Origin: CAIWXH01 sp964555675
Lineage (GTDB): Bacteria > Chloroflexota > Chloroflexia > Chloroflexales > Chloroflexaceae
Reading direction: 5' to 3'
Assembly: GCA_964555675.1 (NCBI GenBank)
Contig: CAZKTU010000001.1
Coordinates: 1-64,000 of the forward strand
DNA: 64,000 nucleotides
Below the pieces are notes generated by a model. That model saw nothing but the letters and a program-made list of their open reading frames with translations. It was not told the origin of the DNA and searched no databases. The position numbers and the translations under genes are program-made. Positions 9,865 through 17,989 of the stretch are shown here, in pieces; within the stretch, counting starts at the first letter, position 1, and the number at the start of each line of letters is the position of its first letter.

Positions 9865-11013
9865 TTACTCAAATATAGAATCATCTCTAAATGTATAAAT
9901 ATGCATAAACATTTTATAAGGACCGATATCTTCAAACTTTTCAATACAAATCATACCGGATTCATTAAAAATATCATTCCAGTAATTTTTTGGATAGAAT
10001 CTTTTAAGAGGTAAATATTTTTGAGTATTTACGATAGATGTACTTTGATTTTGAGAATTTTTTTGTGTAAATTGTGAAGAGAATTGTGCAAATATATAAT
10101 CTTTTACTTGTAAATTATAGCTATCCTCATCAGTTTCGCAATCATAATCTACCAATATTAATATACCAGTCTGATTAAGAATTCTGATTGATTCTGATAA
10201 TAACATTGATGGACAATTAACATATGGTAATATATGTGTTAAAATAACATATCTGTATTCTTCATCATGAATACCTGCTTGATCAAATAAATTCTCATTA
10301 TTAATAATTAAATAATGTGTATTATCAGTACTTTCATTATGAAATGGAAATAGTCTTCTATATGCAAAATCTATTCCTCTATTATTAACAGGTAAAAGTC
10401 CTTGATTGCTACTAATATATTTTGAAATATCATATGTTAGTTTCATTGTTGAACATCCGATATGAAGAAAATCATTTGTACTCATATCTTTCAATACAAA
10501 TTTTCCATAATATGTCATTATTGCTAAACAATGTTTTTCTAATTCTTTATCTTTAATAATATATAGATTGATATTATTATTAATTACTTCTTTTAATTTA
10601 TTAAGTATTGTCGAATATTGTACCGTATTTAACGGAGATACAGAATCCATTTCGTTAAAAACAAGATCATTATTTGTAACTACGACAGATTGGAAATCGT
10701 CAGTTTCCATTTGAAGTAAAGGACCTAAAGCAATTTTTAGTATATCTTCATTGGATTGATCAAAATTTATATCTGTAAAATAAAGAGGTGGACATTCTGA
10801 TTGAGAACGACAATTATCATTAATATTTCTTTTTTTAATTGGTTGCATTTTCTTATTATAATTTTTAATATTTAATTCGTCTACTATTTTCTTACTTTTT
10901 GCCTTTCCATTAATAATAATTTCCATCTGTTTTGATACTTCTTCAGGATTGTAAATATATAAATTAACCCATTCTGAAAATTTTACTAAAGCTTGTTGAA
11001 GATTATTACTCAT
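9865..11013 (-). CDS. Methyltransferase-fold protein, probably degenerate
   Basis: 382 residues. The middle shows the order of a class I SAM-dependent methyltransferase: FLHIGCSTMKL (motif I position, ~184-194) and, after a long strand-helix region, YRYVILTHILPYV and SIRILNQTGILILVDYD, as in motifs IV-VI. The glycine loop GxGxG is not intact, so SAM binding is uncertain. The N-terminal ~100 residues are of unknown type. Substrate unknown. It lies head to tail with the membrane-protein gene. Confidence 0.55.
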   Translation of the reverse strand: MSNNLQQALVKFSEWVNLYIYNPEEVSKQMEIIINGKAKSKKIVDELNIKNYNKKMQPIKKRNINDNCRSQSECPPLYFTDINFDQSNEDILKIALGPLLQMETDDFQSVVVTNNDLVFNEMDSVSPLNTVQYSTILNKLKEVINNNINLYIIKDKELEKHCLAIMTYYGKFVLKDMSTNDFLHIGCSTMKLTYDISKYISSNQGLLPVNNRGIDFAYRRLFPFHNESTDNTHYLIINNENLFDQAGIHDEEYRYVILTHILPYVNCPSMLLSESIRILNQTGILILVDYDCETDEDSYNLQVKDYIFAQFSSQFTQKNSQNQSTSIVNTQKYLPLKRFYPKNYWNDIFNESGMICIEKFEDIGPYKMFMHIYTFRDDSIFE

Positions 11014-11033
11014 TTATCTCTTTTTGAGATAAA
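11013..11033 (-). terminator. 3' hairpin, non-family type
   Basis: Stem TTTATCTC/GAGATAAA with a five-T loop; keeps the C-G closing pair of the family but has a longer loop. Confidence 0.4.
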
Positions 11034-11061
11034 AAATTTACTTTTTAAATTCTATTTTTGA

Positions 11062-11493
11062 TTATCCACAAATATTACGAGGTATAGGAAAATTAGAAAC
11101 TGGAATATTTAAATATTTAGCCTTTGATAATAACATTTCAAAATTCATTTGAAATAATATTGAATGGTTATTATTATCAATATGATATGAATTATCATCA
11201 TGAGGTGTTATAATATGTGCAAGTTCATGAATAACTATATACATAATATCAGATATATTCATAAGATTTCCATTATTATCTTTTAAACATACTATAATAT
11301 ATTCTTTATCAACAGTATGAGGAGTTTCAAAACCTTCATATATAGGGATATTTTCAAATCTTGGATCTAATAATTTGCAATAATTTTTAATTAATATAAG
11401 TATAGGATTATCAATATTAGTTGAAGATAAAAATAACACAAAACTTATTATGAATATTAATAAGATAATAACTAGGATATTACGATTTTGCAT
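11062..11493 (-). CDS. Membrane-anchored HExxH metallopeptidase-like protein
   Basis: 143 residues. Residues ~5-23 are a single hydrophobic anchor. HELAH at 89-93 is a zincin HExxH site; the following HDD and the small size suggest a WLM/minigluzincin-like domain, a class that occurs in giant viruses and is linked in eukaryotes to DNA-protein crosslink repair. Whether this copy is active and what it cuts is not visible. The start is preceded by an overlapping divergent region of the next gene. Confidence 0.7.
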   Translation of the reverse strand: MQNRNILVIILLIFIISFVLFLSSTNIDNPILILIKNYCKLLDPRFENIPIYEGFETPHTVDKEYIIVCLKDNNGNLMNISDIMYIVIHELAHIITPHDDNSYHIDNNNHSILFQMNFEMLLSKAKYLNIPVSNFPIPRNICG

Positions 11494-11526
11494 TTTAAAG
11501 TATTTTATTATAATAAATTAAAAATA

Positions 11527-11919
11527 ATGGATCGCAATAAAATTAACAATATTTTTAATATATTAAAATCATATATATTATTTAATATATTAAAATTTAA
11601 TACGTATATATTTAATTTCTTAGCAAGACATAAACATCATAAAGATTATATAGAAATTCCTTATTATCATAATTTTAATTATTATGCAATATTAATTAAT
11701 AAAAAATTTCTAAAATCTCCAAAGGTAGTGAAAATAGAAGATGAAAATGGTAACTGTATTACTAAAAAAATCAAAATGTATGCCGGACCGCAGCATAATT
11801 TTCATAATCATAAAATAACACCTAAATTATTAGGTTATACAAAGATAAAAATATTTTACATTGATGAAAATATAAAAATAATAGAAAATGATGAAAATAT
11901 AAATTTATATAATAATTAA
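11527..11919 (+). CDS. Hypothetical protein (130 aa)
   Basis: Basic, Asn/Ile/Lys-rich protein, with a hydrophobic N-terminal third (FNILKSYILFNILKF) that may be amphipathic. The ATG was chosen because the upstream extension begins only with TTG and overlaps the neighbour. C-terminal repeats of DENIKIIENDENI. No family recognised. It converges on the next gene through a shared inverted repeat. Confidence 0.6.
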   Translation: MDRNKINNIFNILKSYILFNILKFNTYIFNFLARHKHHKDYIEIPYYHNFNYYAILINKKFLKSPKVVKIEDENGNCITKKIKMYAGPQHNFHNHKITPKLLGYTKIKIFYIDENIKIIENDENINLYNN

Positions 11920-11946
11920 TTATTACAATGACTAATAATTAATTAT
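11912..11946. terminator. 14-bp-stem hairpin between convergent genes
   Basis: Arms ATAATTAATTATTA and TAATAATTAATTAT, loop CAATGAC. It covers both stop codons. Confidence 0.5.
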
Positions 11947-12234
11947 AATTTTATTATCATTAAATATAACAGGTATTATTCTTATATTTTTGTTTTCTAT
12001 TATATATACCATATTTCTGATAAATTTGCATTCTGTATTCAATAGATTTTTTAATTTAAATTCTATTTCGTATTTTATATTATTTTGATTTTCTATATCT
12101 ATAGATATAGTTTGTATATGATCAAGTAAAGGTATTTGTAGATTTTCATTATCTATCATATTATTAACATCAATATCTTCATTATCAATTAAATTATAAC
12201 TACATGAAAAAATATCATTAATATATTTTAACAT
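11932..12234 (-). CDS. Hypothetical protein (100 aa)
   Basis: Small acidic protein, Asn/Ile-rich, starting MLKYINDIFSCSYN; likely beta-rich C-terminal half. Divergent from the next gene with only 24 bp between starts, so the two must share an AT-rich promoter (TTTATTAATATAATAA). Confidence 0.6.
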   Translation of the reverse strand: MLKYINDIFSCSYNLIDNEDIDVNNMIDNENLQIPLLDHIQTISIDIENQNNIKYEIEFKLKNLLNTECKFIRNMVYIIENKNIRIIPVIFNDNKIIINY

Positions 12235-12258
12235 TTTATTAATTTATTAATATAATAA

Positions 12259-12630
12259 ATGATTTTAGAAAATTATAGTAAAATTAATCCTATATTAGTT
12301 ATATTTAAAGATGATGAAAAAAAACATTACTATATTGAACCTAAACAGACTATAACAGTTGATATAAATAATAAAGGAACTACTTATGTATCATGTTTAG
12401 ACATTGATGAAAACGTATTTTGGGAAGGATTTATGATTACAAATTGTAATTCTCCTATTAAGATAGATATTGAAAAGAAAAAAATATTTTATTCCGGATG
12501 TCAAATACCAGCATTTCAAAATGATAAATATAATATTAATTATATTTTATATATTATATTTATCATTATAACAATTCTATTGATCATATTATTTTTTAAA
12601 AATGAAAATTTAAGATTTTTTCTAATCTAA
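12259..12630 (+). CDS. C-terminally anchored membrane protein (123 aa)
   Basis: An N-terminal soluble part of ~90 residues, beta-rich, is followed by one strong transmembrane segment (IIFIIITILLIILFF, ~100-115) and a short tail. This tail-anchored layout is common among virion membrane proteins. Start preceded by AATAAATG. No family recognised. Confidence 0.65.
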   Translation: MILENYSKINPILVIFKDDEKKHYYIEPKQTITVDINNKGTTYVSCLDIDENVFWEGFMITNCNSPIKIDIEKKKIFYSGCQIPAFQNDKYNINYILYIIFIIITILLIILFFKNENLRFFLI

Positions 12631-12671
12631 AAAATTAAGTTTATACTTTTAAAAAATACTTCTAGATATAA

Positions 12672-13989
12672 ATGAAGAAAAAATCTGAATTTATTCAAAT
12701 TTGCAATGAACTCGGACTCGAATGGGATGGCGAACCTACTGTTAGAGAATTTGACGAAATATTAAAATGTATAAAATTAAATAAACCTCTTCTTCCTAAT
12801 TTTAGAAGAAAAAATACCCATCAACCACAATTAGATCCTCAACCATTAGATCCTCAACCATTAGATCCTCAACCATTAGATCCTCAACCATTAGATCCTN
12901 NNNNNNNNNNNNNNNNNNNNNNNNNNNNNNNNNNNNNNNNNNNNNNNNNNNNNNNNNNNNNNNNNNNNNNNNNNNNNNNNNNNNNNNNNNNNNNNNNNNC
13001 AACCAAAAAAAACTGTAGTAAAAAAAATTATCAAAAAAATAACGCCTAAAACTGAATTATCTGTCGTTGATCCCCCTAGATTGACTGAAGAGGTATTTGA
13101 TAAAATTGATAATAAAGAACAAGTTTCTATAGAAACTCATCAACCAACTAAAAATAATGTTGAAACAAAAACCGTAGTAAAAAAAGTTATTAGAAAAGTA
13201 ATAAAAAAATCTCCTGAAGAAAAACCTATTGAAACTCCTAAAGTTGAAGAAGTTGTTGTTGAAACTCCTAAAGTTGAAGAAGTNNNNNNNNNNNNNNNNN
13301 NNNNNNNNNNNNNNNNNNNNNNNNNNNNNNNNNNNNNNNNNNNNNNNNNNNNNNNNNNNNNNNNNNNNNNNNNNNNNNNNNNNCCTAAAGTTGAAGAAGT
13401 TGTTGTTGAAACTCCTAAAGTTGAAGAAGTTGTTGTTGAAACTCCTAAAGTTGAAGAAGTTGTTGTTGTTGAAACTCCTAAAGTTGAAGAAGTTGTTGTT
13501 GAAACTCCTAAAGTTGAAGAAGTTGTTGTCGAAACTCCTAAAGTTGTCAATATTTTTACTAAATTATTAAACAAAAAAGAAGAAATTAAAAAAGAAACAG
13601 AATTTCCGCCTGTAGATCCTAATAAGTATATAAATATTAAAGGCGTGGATATAATTGAAATCTTTCATAGAATGGGACTCACAAAACCTGATATTCTTAA
13701 TGAATTTTTATATTATTATAATGAATTACATCCTAAGCAAACTAGACCAACATCTCCGATAACTAATGAGCCTACTTCTGAAACGAAAATTAATAATGTA
13801 AACATTGAATATGAAAAGATACCAGAATTATCTAGAGATCATTTTATCAAGATCCGTAATATTTATCTTCTCGATGCTAATAAAAAACGCACATATCAAG
13901 AATTATCTAAAATAACTGGATTGGATCAGACTATTATTCAGCATGCAATAATCAACTATTTTTATTATAATAAAAAATACCCAAATTAA
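12672..13989 (+). CDS. Low-complexity repeat protein spanning two assembly gaps
   Basis: One gene is interrupted by two 100-N gaps. The N-terminus (KSEFIQICNELGLEW) leads into (QPLDP)n repeats. After the first gap the frame resumes with QPKKTVVKKIIKKI, the same kind of Pro/Lys linker; this frame has no ATG before 13,100, so it needs the upstream start. A (VVVETPKVEE)n array holds the second gap. The C-terminal ~150 residues are globular (NIKGVDIIEIFHRMGL and RKRTYQEL-type helices). True length and repeat number are unknown because the gaps are of arbitrary size. No family recognised; could be a linker or scaffold. Confidence 0.75.
12827..12899 (+). repeat. 15-bp coding tandem repeat
   Basis: Unit CAACCATTAGATCCT encodes QPLDP; about five copies before the assembly gap. 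Confidence 0.8.
12900..12999. other. Assembly gap (100 N)
   Basis: Exactly 100 N inside the QPLDP array; real length unknown. Confidence 0.95.
13236..13545 (+). repeat. 30-bp coding tandem repeat
   Basis: Units encode ETPKVEEVVV; one copy is 33 bp with an extra Val codon. The array flanks the second gap. Confidence 0.8.
13284..13383. other. Assembly gap (100 N)
   Basis: Exactly 100 N inside the ETPKVEE array. Confidence 0.95.
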
Positions 13990-13993
13990 AAAT

Positions 13994-14014
13994 ATATTAC
14001 TCGATGAGTAATAT
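13994..14014. terminator. 3' hairpin between convergent genes
   Basis: Stem ATATTACTC/GAGTAATAT, loop GAT. Confidence 0.6.
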
Positions 14015-14021
14015 TAAAAAA

Positions 14022-14240
14022 TTATTTACAATTATTACAAATGATCGTATTCATAAAAAGCGATGATGCTAATATAAAAACTACAAAAGCATCAAAAAAT
14101 TTAAGTTCTTTAAAAGGTAATATTTGTCTACGTGATAAATAATTCCACGACAGCATAATTATGATAGTTGTAATTAATAATGCTAATATTAATGCTAATA
14201 ATAATACTATTATTTTTTTAAAATTGTAAGAATTATTCAT
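14022..14240 (-). CDS. Small two-pass membrane protein (72 aa)
   Basis: Hydrophobic segments at ~9-31 and ~47-63; ends CNNCK. No family recognised. Divergent from the next small membrane protein with 39 bp between starts. Confidence 0.6.
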   Translation of the reverse strand: MNNSYNFKKIIVLLLALILALLITTIIIMLSWNYLSRRQILPFKELKFFDAFVVFILASSLFMNTIICNNCK

Positions 14241-14279
14241 TTATTATTTTAATATAATAAATTTTCATTAAATTAATAA

Positions 14280-14504
14280 ATGACAAATGAACAATTACAA
14301 TATGTCGATTCTATAATATTTTTTATTATAATATCATCTATTATAATATTATTTTTATATTATTGTTTACAACAAAAAGAATATTTTTCAGAAATAACAG
14401 CTATAGATTGGTATAATACACCATATAGATCTTATCCTCCAAAGGATTTTAATAAATATACAGGTATTAAGAGATGTGTAAAAGGATGTAAATTAAGATT
14501 TTAA
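14280..14504 (+). CDS. Small single-pass membrane protein (74 aa)
   Basis: One transmembrane segment (IIFFIIISSIIILFLYY, ~12-29) followed by a Tyr/Pro-rich region and a CVKGCK ending. Start in AATAAATG context. The layout resembles small virion membrane proteins; no family assigned. Confidence 0.6.
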   Translation: MTNEQLQYVDSIIFFIIISSIIILFLYYCLQQKEYFSEITAIDWYNTPYRSYPPKDFNKYTGIKRCVKGCKLRF

Positions 14505-14557
14505 AAAAATATTAATTTTTATTTTTTATTATTAATAAATCTAATCATCTAATTAAA

Positions 14558-14968
14558 ATGTCACAAACATCTTCATCTATCAGAGCCCTTTCTGGTTCTT
14601 TTTCTACATTAAACGTTGGTGGCGTCCAACAGGCCGGTAGTCTTTCTTATACCGCTACTGCTACTGCCGCCGCTACTGCCGCCGCTACTTTTTATACTGC
14701 CGCTGGAGTTACAGGTACTGCAGTAGAAGCTGGAGTATATGTTGGTACACTTAAGGTCACCGACGGAACCACAACTTCTACATTTGGTCAGGTCCTCGTT
14801 GTTGAAAATGCTGATGGTGTTATTACTGGATCTTCTACTGCTGGTGTTACCGCAGTAGGTGGAGCTACATGGAGAGTTACTACAACAACTGCTGGTGTTC
14901 TCAGAGTTGTAACTGCTGGAACTTCTACTGCTACTGTTACTGCTACTCTTACTCTTAGAAAGCTATAA
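14558..14968 (+). CDS. Ala/Thr-rich, GC-rich putative structural protein
   Basis: 136 residues made mostly of Ala, Thr, Val, Gly and Ser, with very few Asn, Ile and Lys, the residues that dominate elsewhere. It contains (TA)n and TAAATAAAT stretches and alternating patterns suggesting a beta-sandwich or beta-roll. Base composition is near 45-50% GC locally against about 27% around it. Codon choices include GCC, ACC and CTC, which are rare in neighbours. This fits a very abundant virion protein with selected codons, or a recent arrival. No family recognised. Confidence 0.7.
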   Translation: MSQTSSSIRALSGSFSTLNVGGVQQAGSLSYTATATAAATAAATFYTAAGVTGTAVEAGVYVGTLKVTDGTTTSTFGQVLVVENADGVITGSSTAGVTAVGGATWRVTTTTAGVLRVVTAGTSTATVTATLTLRKL

Positions 14969-14971
14969 ATA

Positions 14972-14996
14972 TTTTATTACTCAATGAGTAATAAAA
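14972..14996. terminator. 3' hairpin between convergent genes
   Basis: Stem TTTTATTACTC/GAGTAATAAAA, loop AAT, 11 bp. Confidence 0.65.
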
Positions 14997-14998
14997 AA

Positions 14999-16045
14999 TT
15001 AACAACAACAAAAATTATCACCGTGAATATGACAAATTTCTTTCATAATATTATAATCCCATATACCAGATGATATTCCATTTTCTTGAAGTTCGTCATC
15101 GTCTGGAGGTTCACCTATCATAGGAATATTAAGAGAAACATTTTTGTTAACAAACGTATTTAAACCTATATTTCCATCTATATTATCTTTTCTCAAGCCT
15201 CCTTCATTTTCAGATTTTGAAAAAATATAACCTCGTGTTAATGGAGAATGTCTATCAACTTTTTTATTAAACATTACTTTAGAATCATTCAAATGAAACA
15301 TTTTCAAATAATTTAATCCCAATTTTGTATCAAAATCATGATAAAAATCGACAATATTTGATTCGTTACCAAAATCATATTGACCCGCACCAAATATATG
15401 CATAGTATCAATACAAATACCAACTTGATTTTTTAATTCATTAGGAATGCCATTAATAATGTAACTTAATTCATCTAATGTAGAACCTAATTTATTTCCT
15501 TCTCCTGCAGAATTTTCAAGATATAATTTTCTTTTCTTTTTCATTTCATCAATAGGAATACCTAATGTAGTTGAATATTTATGTGAATGAATACTATCAA
15601 GTGTTAAACAATCTATAATAGTATTAATAGCAACATCTAAACCTTCTTTTTTATTTTTAGAAGCACCAGAATGAACAACGACTGCTCCTTCTAATCCTAC
15701 TGCTACATCTAATTCTGCACATATCCCTCTTACAGTATTATTTCTATTTGTAACAAATTTTTCCGAATTTACACCGTCAACTACGCCTGCAATATTATGC
15801 ATTAATGAACTATGAATAAAACAATTACCTAACTTACCATTTCTATCTAATATTCTATTTGATTTTAAAAGATCTAATGCGTCAACATTTGTAGGAATAT
15901 ATGACCTAGAATTTGCTACATAAATTTGATAAGCTGTTAATGGTGTGTTTTCCATATTCTTAAAAGTATCTTCTAATGTAGATAACTTTGAAATATGAAA
16001 ACCATATTTAACATTTGAATTGATATAATTTAATGATGTAAGCAT
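14999..16045 (-). CDS. Endonuclease IV-like AP endonuclease
   Basis: 348 residues, a TIM-barrel AP endonuclease family 2 protein. Signatures in order: YGFHIS near the N-terminus, FIHSSLMHN, VVVHSGASK, LYLENSAGEG (metal-binding Glu), GICIDTMHIFGAG (Asp-His), FHLNDSK, and MIGEPP at the C-terminus corresponding to the last metal Glu. Endonuclease IV cuts DNA 5' of abasic sites using three zinc ions and starts base-excision repair. It is slightly longer than the ~285-residue bacterial enzyme. ASFV and mimiviruses also carry this enzyme, often packaged in the virion. Confidence 0.94.
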   Translation of the reverse strand: MLTSLNYINSNVKYGFHISKLSTLEDTFKNMENTPLTAYQIYVANSRSYIPTNVDALDLLKSNRILDRNGKLGNCFIHSSLMHNIAGVVDGVNSEKFVTNRNNTVRGICAELDVAVGLEGAVVVHSGASKNKKEGLDVAINTIIDCLTLDSIHSHKYSTTLGIPIDEMKKKRKLYLENSAGEGNKLGSTLDELSYIINGIPNELKNQVGICIDTMHIFGAGQYDFGNESNIVDFYHDFDTKLGLNYLKMFHLNDSKVMFNKKVDRHSPLTRGYIFSKSENEGGLRKDNIDGNIGLNTFVNKNVSLNIPMIGEPPDDDELQENGISSGIWDYNIMKEICHIHGDNFCCC

Positions 16046-16088
16046 TATCGATTTTTTTAAAAAAAATAATCAAAATATTTTTAATTTT

Positions 16089-16101
16089 TACTCATCGAGT
16101 A
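16089..16101 (-). terminator. 3' hairpin
   Basis: Stem TACTC/GAGTA, loop ATC, between tandem minus-strand genes. Confidence 0.5.
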
Positions 16102-16132
16102 TTAAGTTAATCACTACACATTAAAATATTTA

Positions 16133-16735
16133 TTATATATTAGAATATTTATTATTATCAGAATATTTATTATATATGTCATAAAATAATGTAAAAAGAA
16201 AATTCCAATCTAGCCAATTTAAAGGTTTAGCATGTCCTCCATAATCATGACGATCATCAAAAGATTTATCTTTCCATTCTATGATGCTGTCTTTATTAAA
16301 ATATATTCTATTTTCAAGAGTATTAAATTTTCTAATAATAGATAATCTTTCTTCATCAGTATGAGGTCTATGTAAAAGACTATCACCCCAAATAAAAAAT
16401 GGTATCTTTTTTCTCATTCTTTCAACGCGTCTTTTATATTTTTCAAGACATACTTTTTCGTCTGTTTCATGTATCCAATGAATTTCTATATCATCTAAAA
16501 ACATTACTGGAAATGTTCCTGGTTTAATAGGGCTTGTTATATCCATTGGAAGTTTATTATTAGAAAAAACAGGTTCAAGACTCATATAATAATCAAAATT
16601 CATACACAATTTAAGATATTGATCGTCATCAATAATATAAGAACCCATAAAAGGATTATCAAATTCTCTATTTATTCTTGGATATATAATCATACCTCCA
16701 AGACAATTATTTGTTATAAATGTAAAGTTATCCAT
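16133..16735 (-). CDS. DUF1919-like putative exopolysaccharide/glycan-modifying protein
   Basis: 200 residues. The N-terminus (FTFITNNCLGGMIIYPRI, then NPFMGSYI) and the later IEIHWIHETDE, KYKRRVERM and IPFFIWGDS follow the layout of DUF1919 proteins, which occur in bacterial capsule/exopolysaccharide loci and in giant viruses. Enzyme activity is not established for the family. With fibre genes immediately downstream and a glycosyltransferase elsewhere, a role in decorating virion fibres is a reasonable inference. Confidence 0.7.
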   Translation of the reverse strand: MDNFTFITNNCLGGMIIYPRINREFDNPFMGSYIIDDDQYLKLCMNFDYYMSLEPVFSNNKLPMDITSPIKPGTFPVMFLDDIEIHWIHETDEKVCLEKYKRRVERMRKKIPFFIWGDSLLHRPHTDEERLSIIRKFNTLENRIYFNKDSIIEWKDKSFDDRHDYGGHAKPLNWLDWNFLFTLFYDIYNKYSDNNKYSNI

Positions 16736-16740
16736 TTATT

Positions 16741-16786
16741 TTAATAGAACAAATAAATGTATTTATTATTCTATTTGTTCTATTAA
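16741..16786 (-). terminator. 15-bp-stem inverted repeat at a gene end
   Basis: Arms TTAATAGAACAAATA and TATTTGTTCTATTAA with a 16-nt loop; the right arm overlaps the last codons of the fibre-like gene. Confidence 0.45.
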
Positions 16787-17963
16787 CAAATTCCACATAC
16801 CTTTTATTTCAGTTGTATATTGAGTATGAGGAGTACTTCCTACGTAAAATCTTAAATAACATTTTAGCTTAAGTATCTGAAGTGAAGGAATTTTTATAGT
16901 AGTAGATCCACTAATAATAAATTTATTATCATGAGTAGGATCTGTTAATATCATTTTTCCTGCTAAAACATTTGATACGGAATCAGAAAAATCAAAATAT
17001 ATGCTTATTCTACAATTTGCTATTAGCAAAGGATCAAAATTATATACAGTTCCGCTAATAAAATAATCAATTTTAAATACACCAGAAGTCGTACTATGTA
17101 ATTCATAATATCCGAATGGTTGTTGGTTAAAACCATAATTATATTGACTTCCTAATATCATTGGTACATTCCATTCAATACCATTATATAATTCGACCCA
17201 TAATTGCGTATTTGGATCTGATATAATATTATAAGCTCTACTTTTGGTGGTATTAATAGAATTGATAGTTGTACATCCTGTAATCGAATGACATTCAACT
17301 GAATTACTAGTAAGTTTATTCGAAATATCTATATTTCCATCAACCCCACTAATATATACCCTTTGATTTTGATTAATATCATATATAGTAATGGATTGAG
17401 GTGATAATATAAAACTATTATTATAATTAGTATTATTATATAATCTAATAATACCATTTTCCATATCTAATTTGTAAGTTTTATTTCCCGTAGATTCATA
17501 TGTTTCGTAAAATCTACTTGAATTATTCATCAAACTTACAGAACCTGCACTATTATAATGTAATATACTACCATCATTTGATAAAATATATCTTGATAAA
17601 GATGTATTATCTTTTGCTGTTATTACAGTATCAGAAACACCAGGAGAACCTTGAAGTGATAATGTTTTAAATATTACAGAATTTGTTGTATTTAATGATT
17701 GATCATATGTAGTTCCAGCCCCTGTTGGTCCTNNNNNNNNNNNNNNNNNNNNNNNNNNNNNNNNNNNNNNNNNNNNNNNNNNNNNNNNNNNNNNNNNNNN
17801 NNNNNNNNNNNNNNNNNNNNNNNNNNNNNNNNTGAGTTCCTGTTGGTCCTTGAGTTCCTGTTGGTCCTTGAGTTCCTGTTGGTCCTTGAGTTCCTGTTGG
17901 TCCTTTTTGAATAACCGATTGAGAAATTACATTTAGAATAATATTTGAAGTTTTTGTTGACAT
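16766..17963 (-). CDS. Collagen-like fibre protein, spans an assembly gap
   Basis: The N-terminus (MSTKTSNIILNVISQSV) leads into GPTGTQ collagen triplets, a 100-N gap, and then continues in frame as GPTGAGTTYDQSLNTTNSVI and the downstream beta-rich region with no stop before EQIE. Reading across the gap joins what looks like two fragments; the second has no ATG before its 255-residue remainder. The C-terminal ~150 residues form a beta-sandwich-like head that resembles C1q-like heads of other fibres (LLIEQIE end, YELHSTTSGVFKIDYFISG). Length is uncertain because of the gap. Confidence 0.78.
17733..17832. other. Assembly gap (100 N)
   Basis: Inside the 18-bp GPTGTQ array of the fibre gene. Confidence 0.95.
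17833..17905 (-). repeat. 18-bp coding tandem repeat
   Basis: Four visible units encode GPTGTQ on the minus strand; the array runs into the gap. Confidence 0.8.
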
Positions 17964-17966
17964 TTA

Positions 17967-17981
17967 TTACTTAATAAGTAA
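17967..17981 (-). terminator. 3' hairpin, T-A closing variant
   Basis: Stem TTACTT/AAGTAA, loop AAT. Confidence 0.5.
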
Positions 17982-17989
17982 AATAATAA

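Noticed and set aside
12672..13049. Separate short gene ending after the first gap
   Set aside because: The end arises only from the arbitrary 100-N length; the other frame after the gap continues the protein.
13229..13570. Leu/Lys-rich frame in the repeat region
   Set aside because: Shifted reading of the ETPKVEE repeat array, not a gene.
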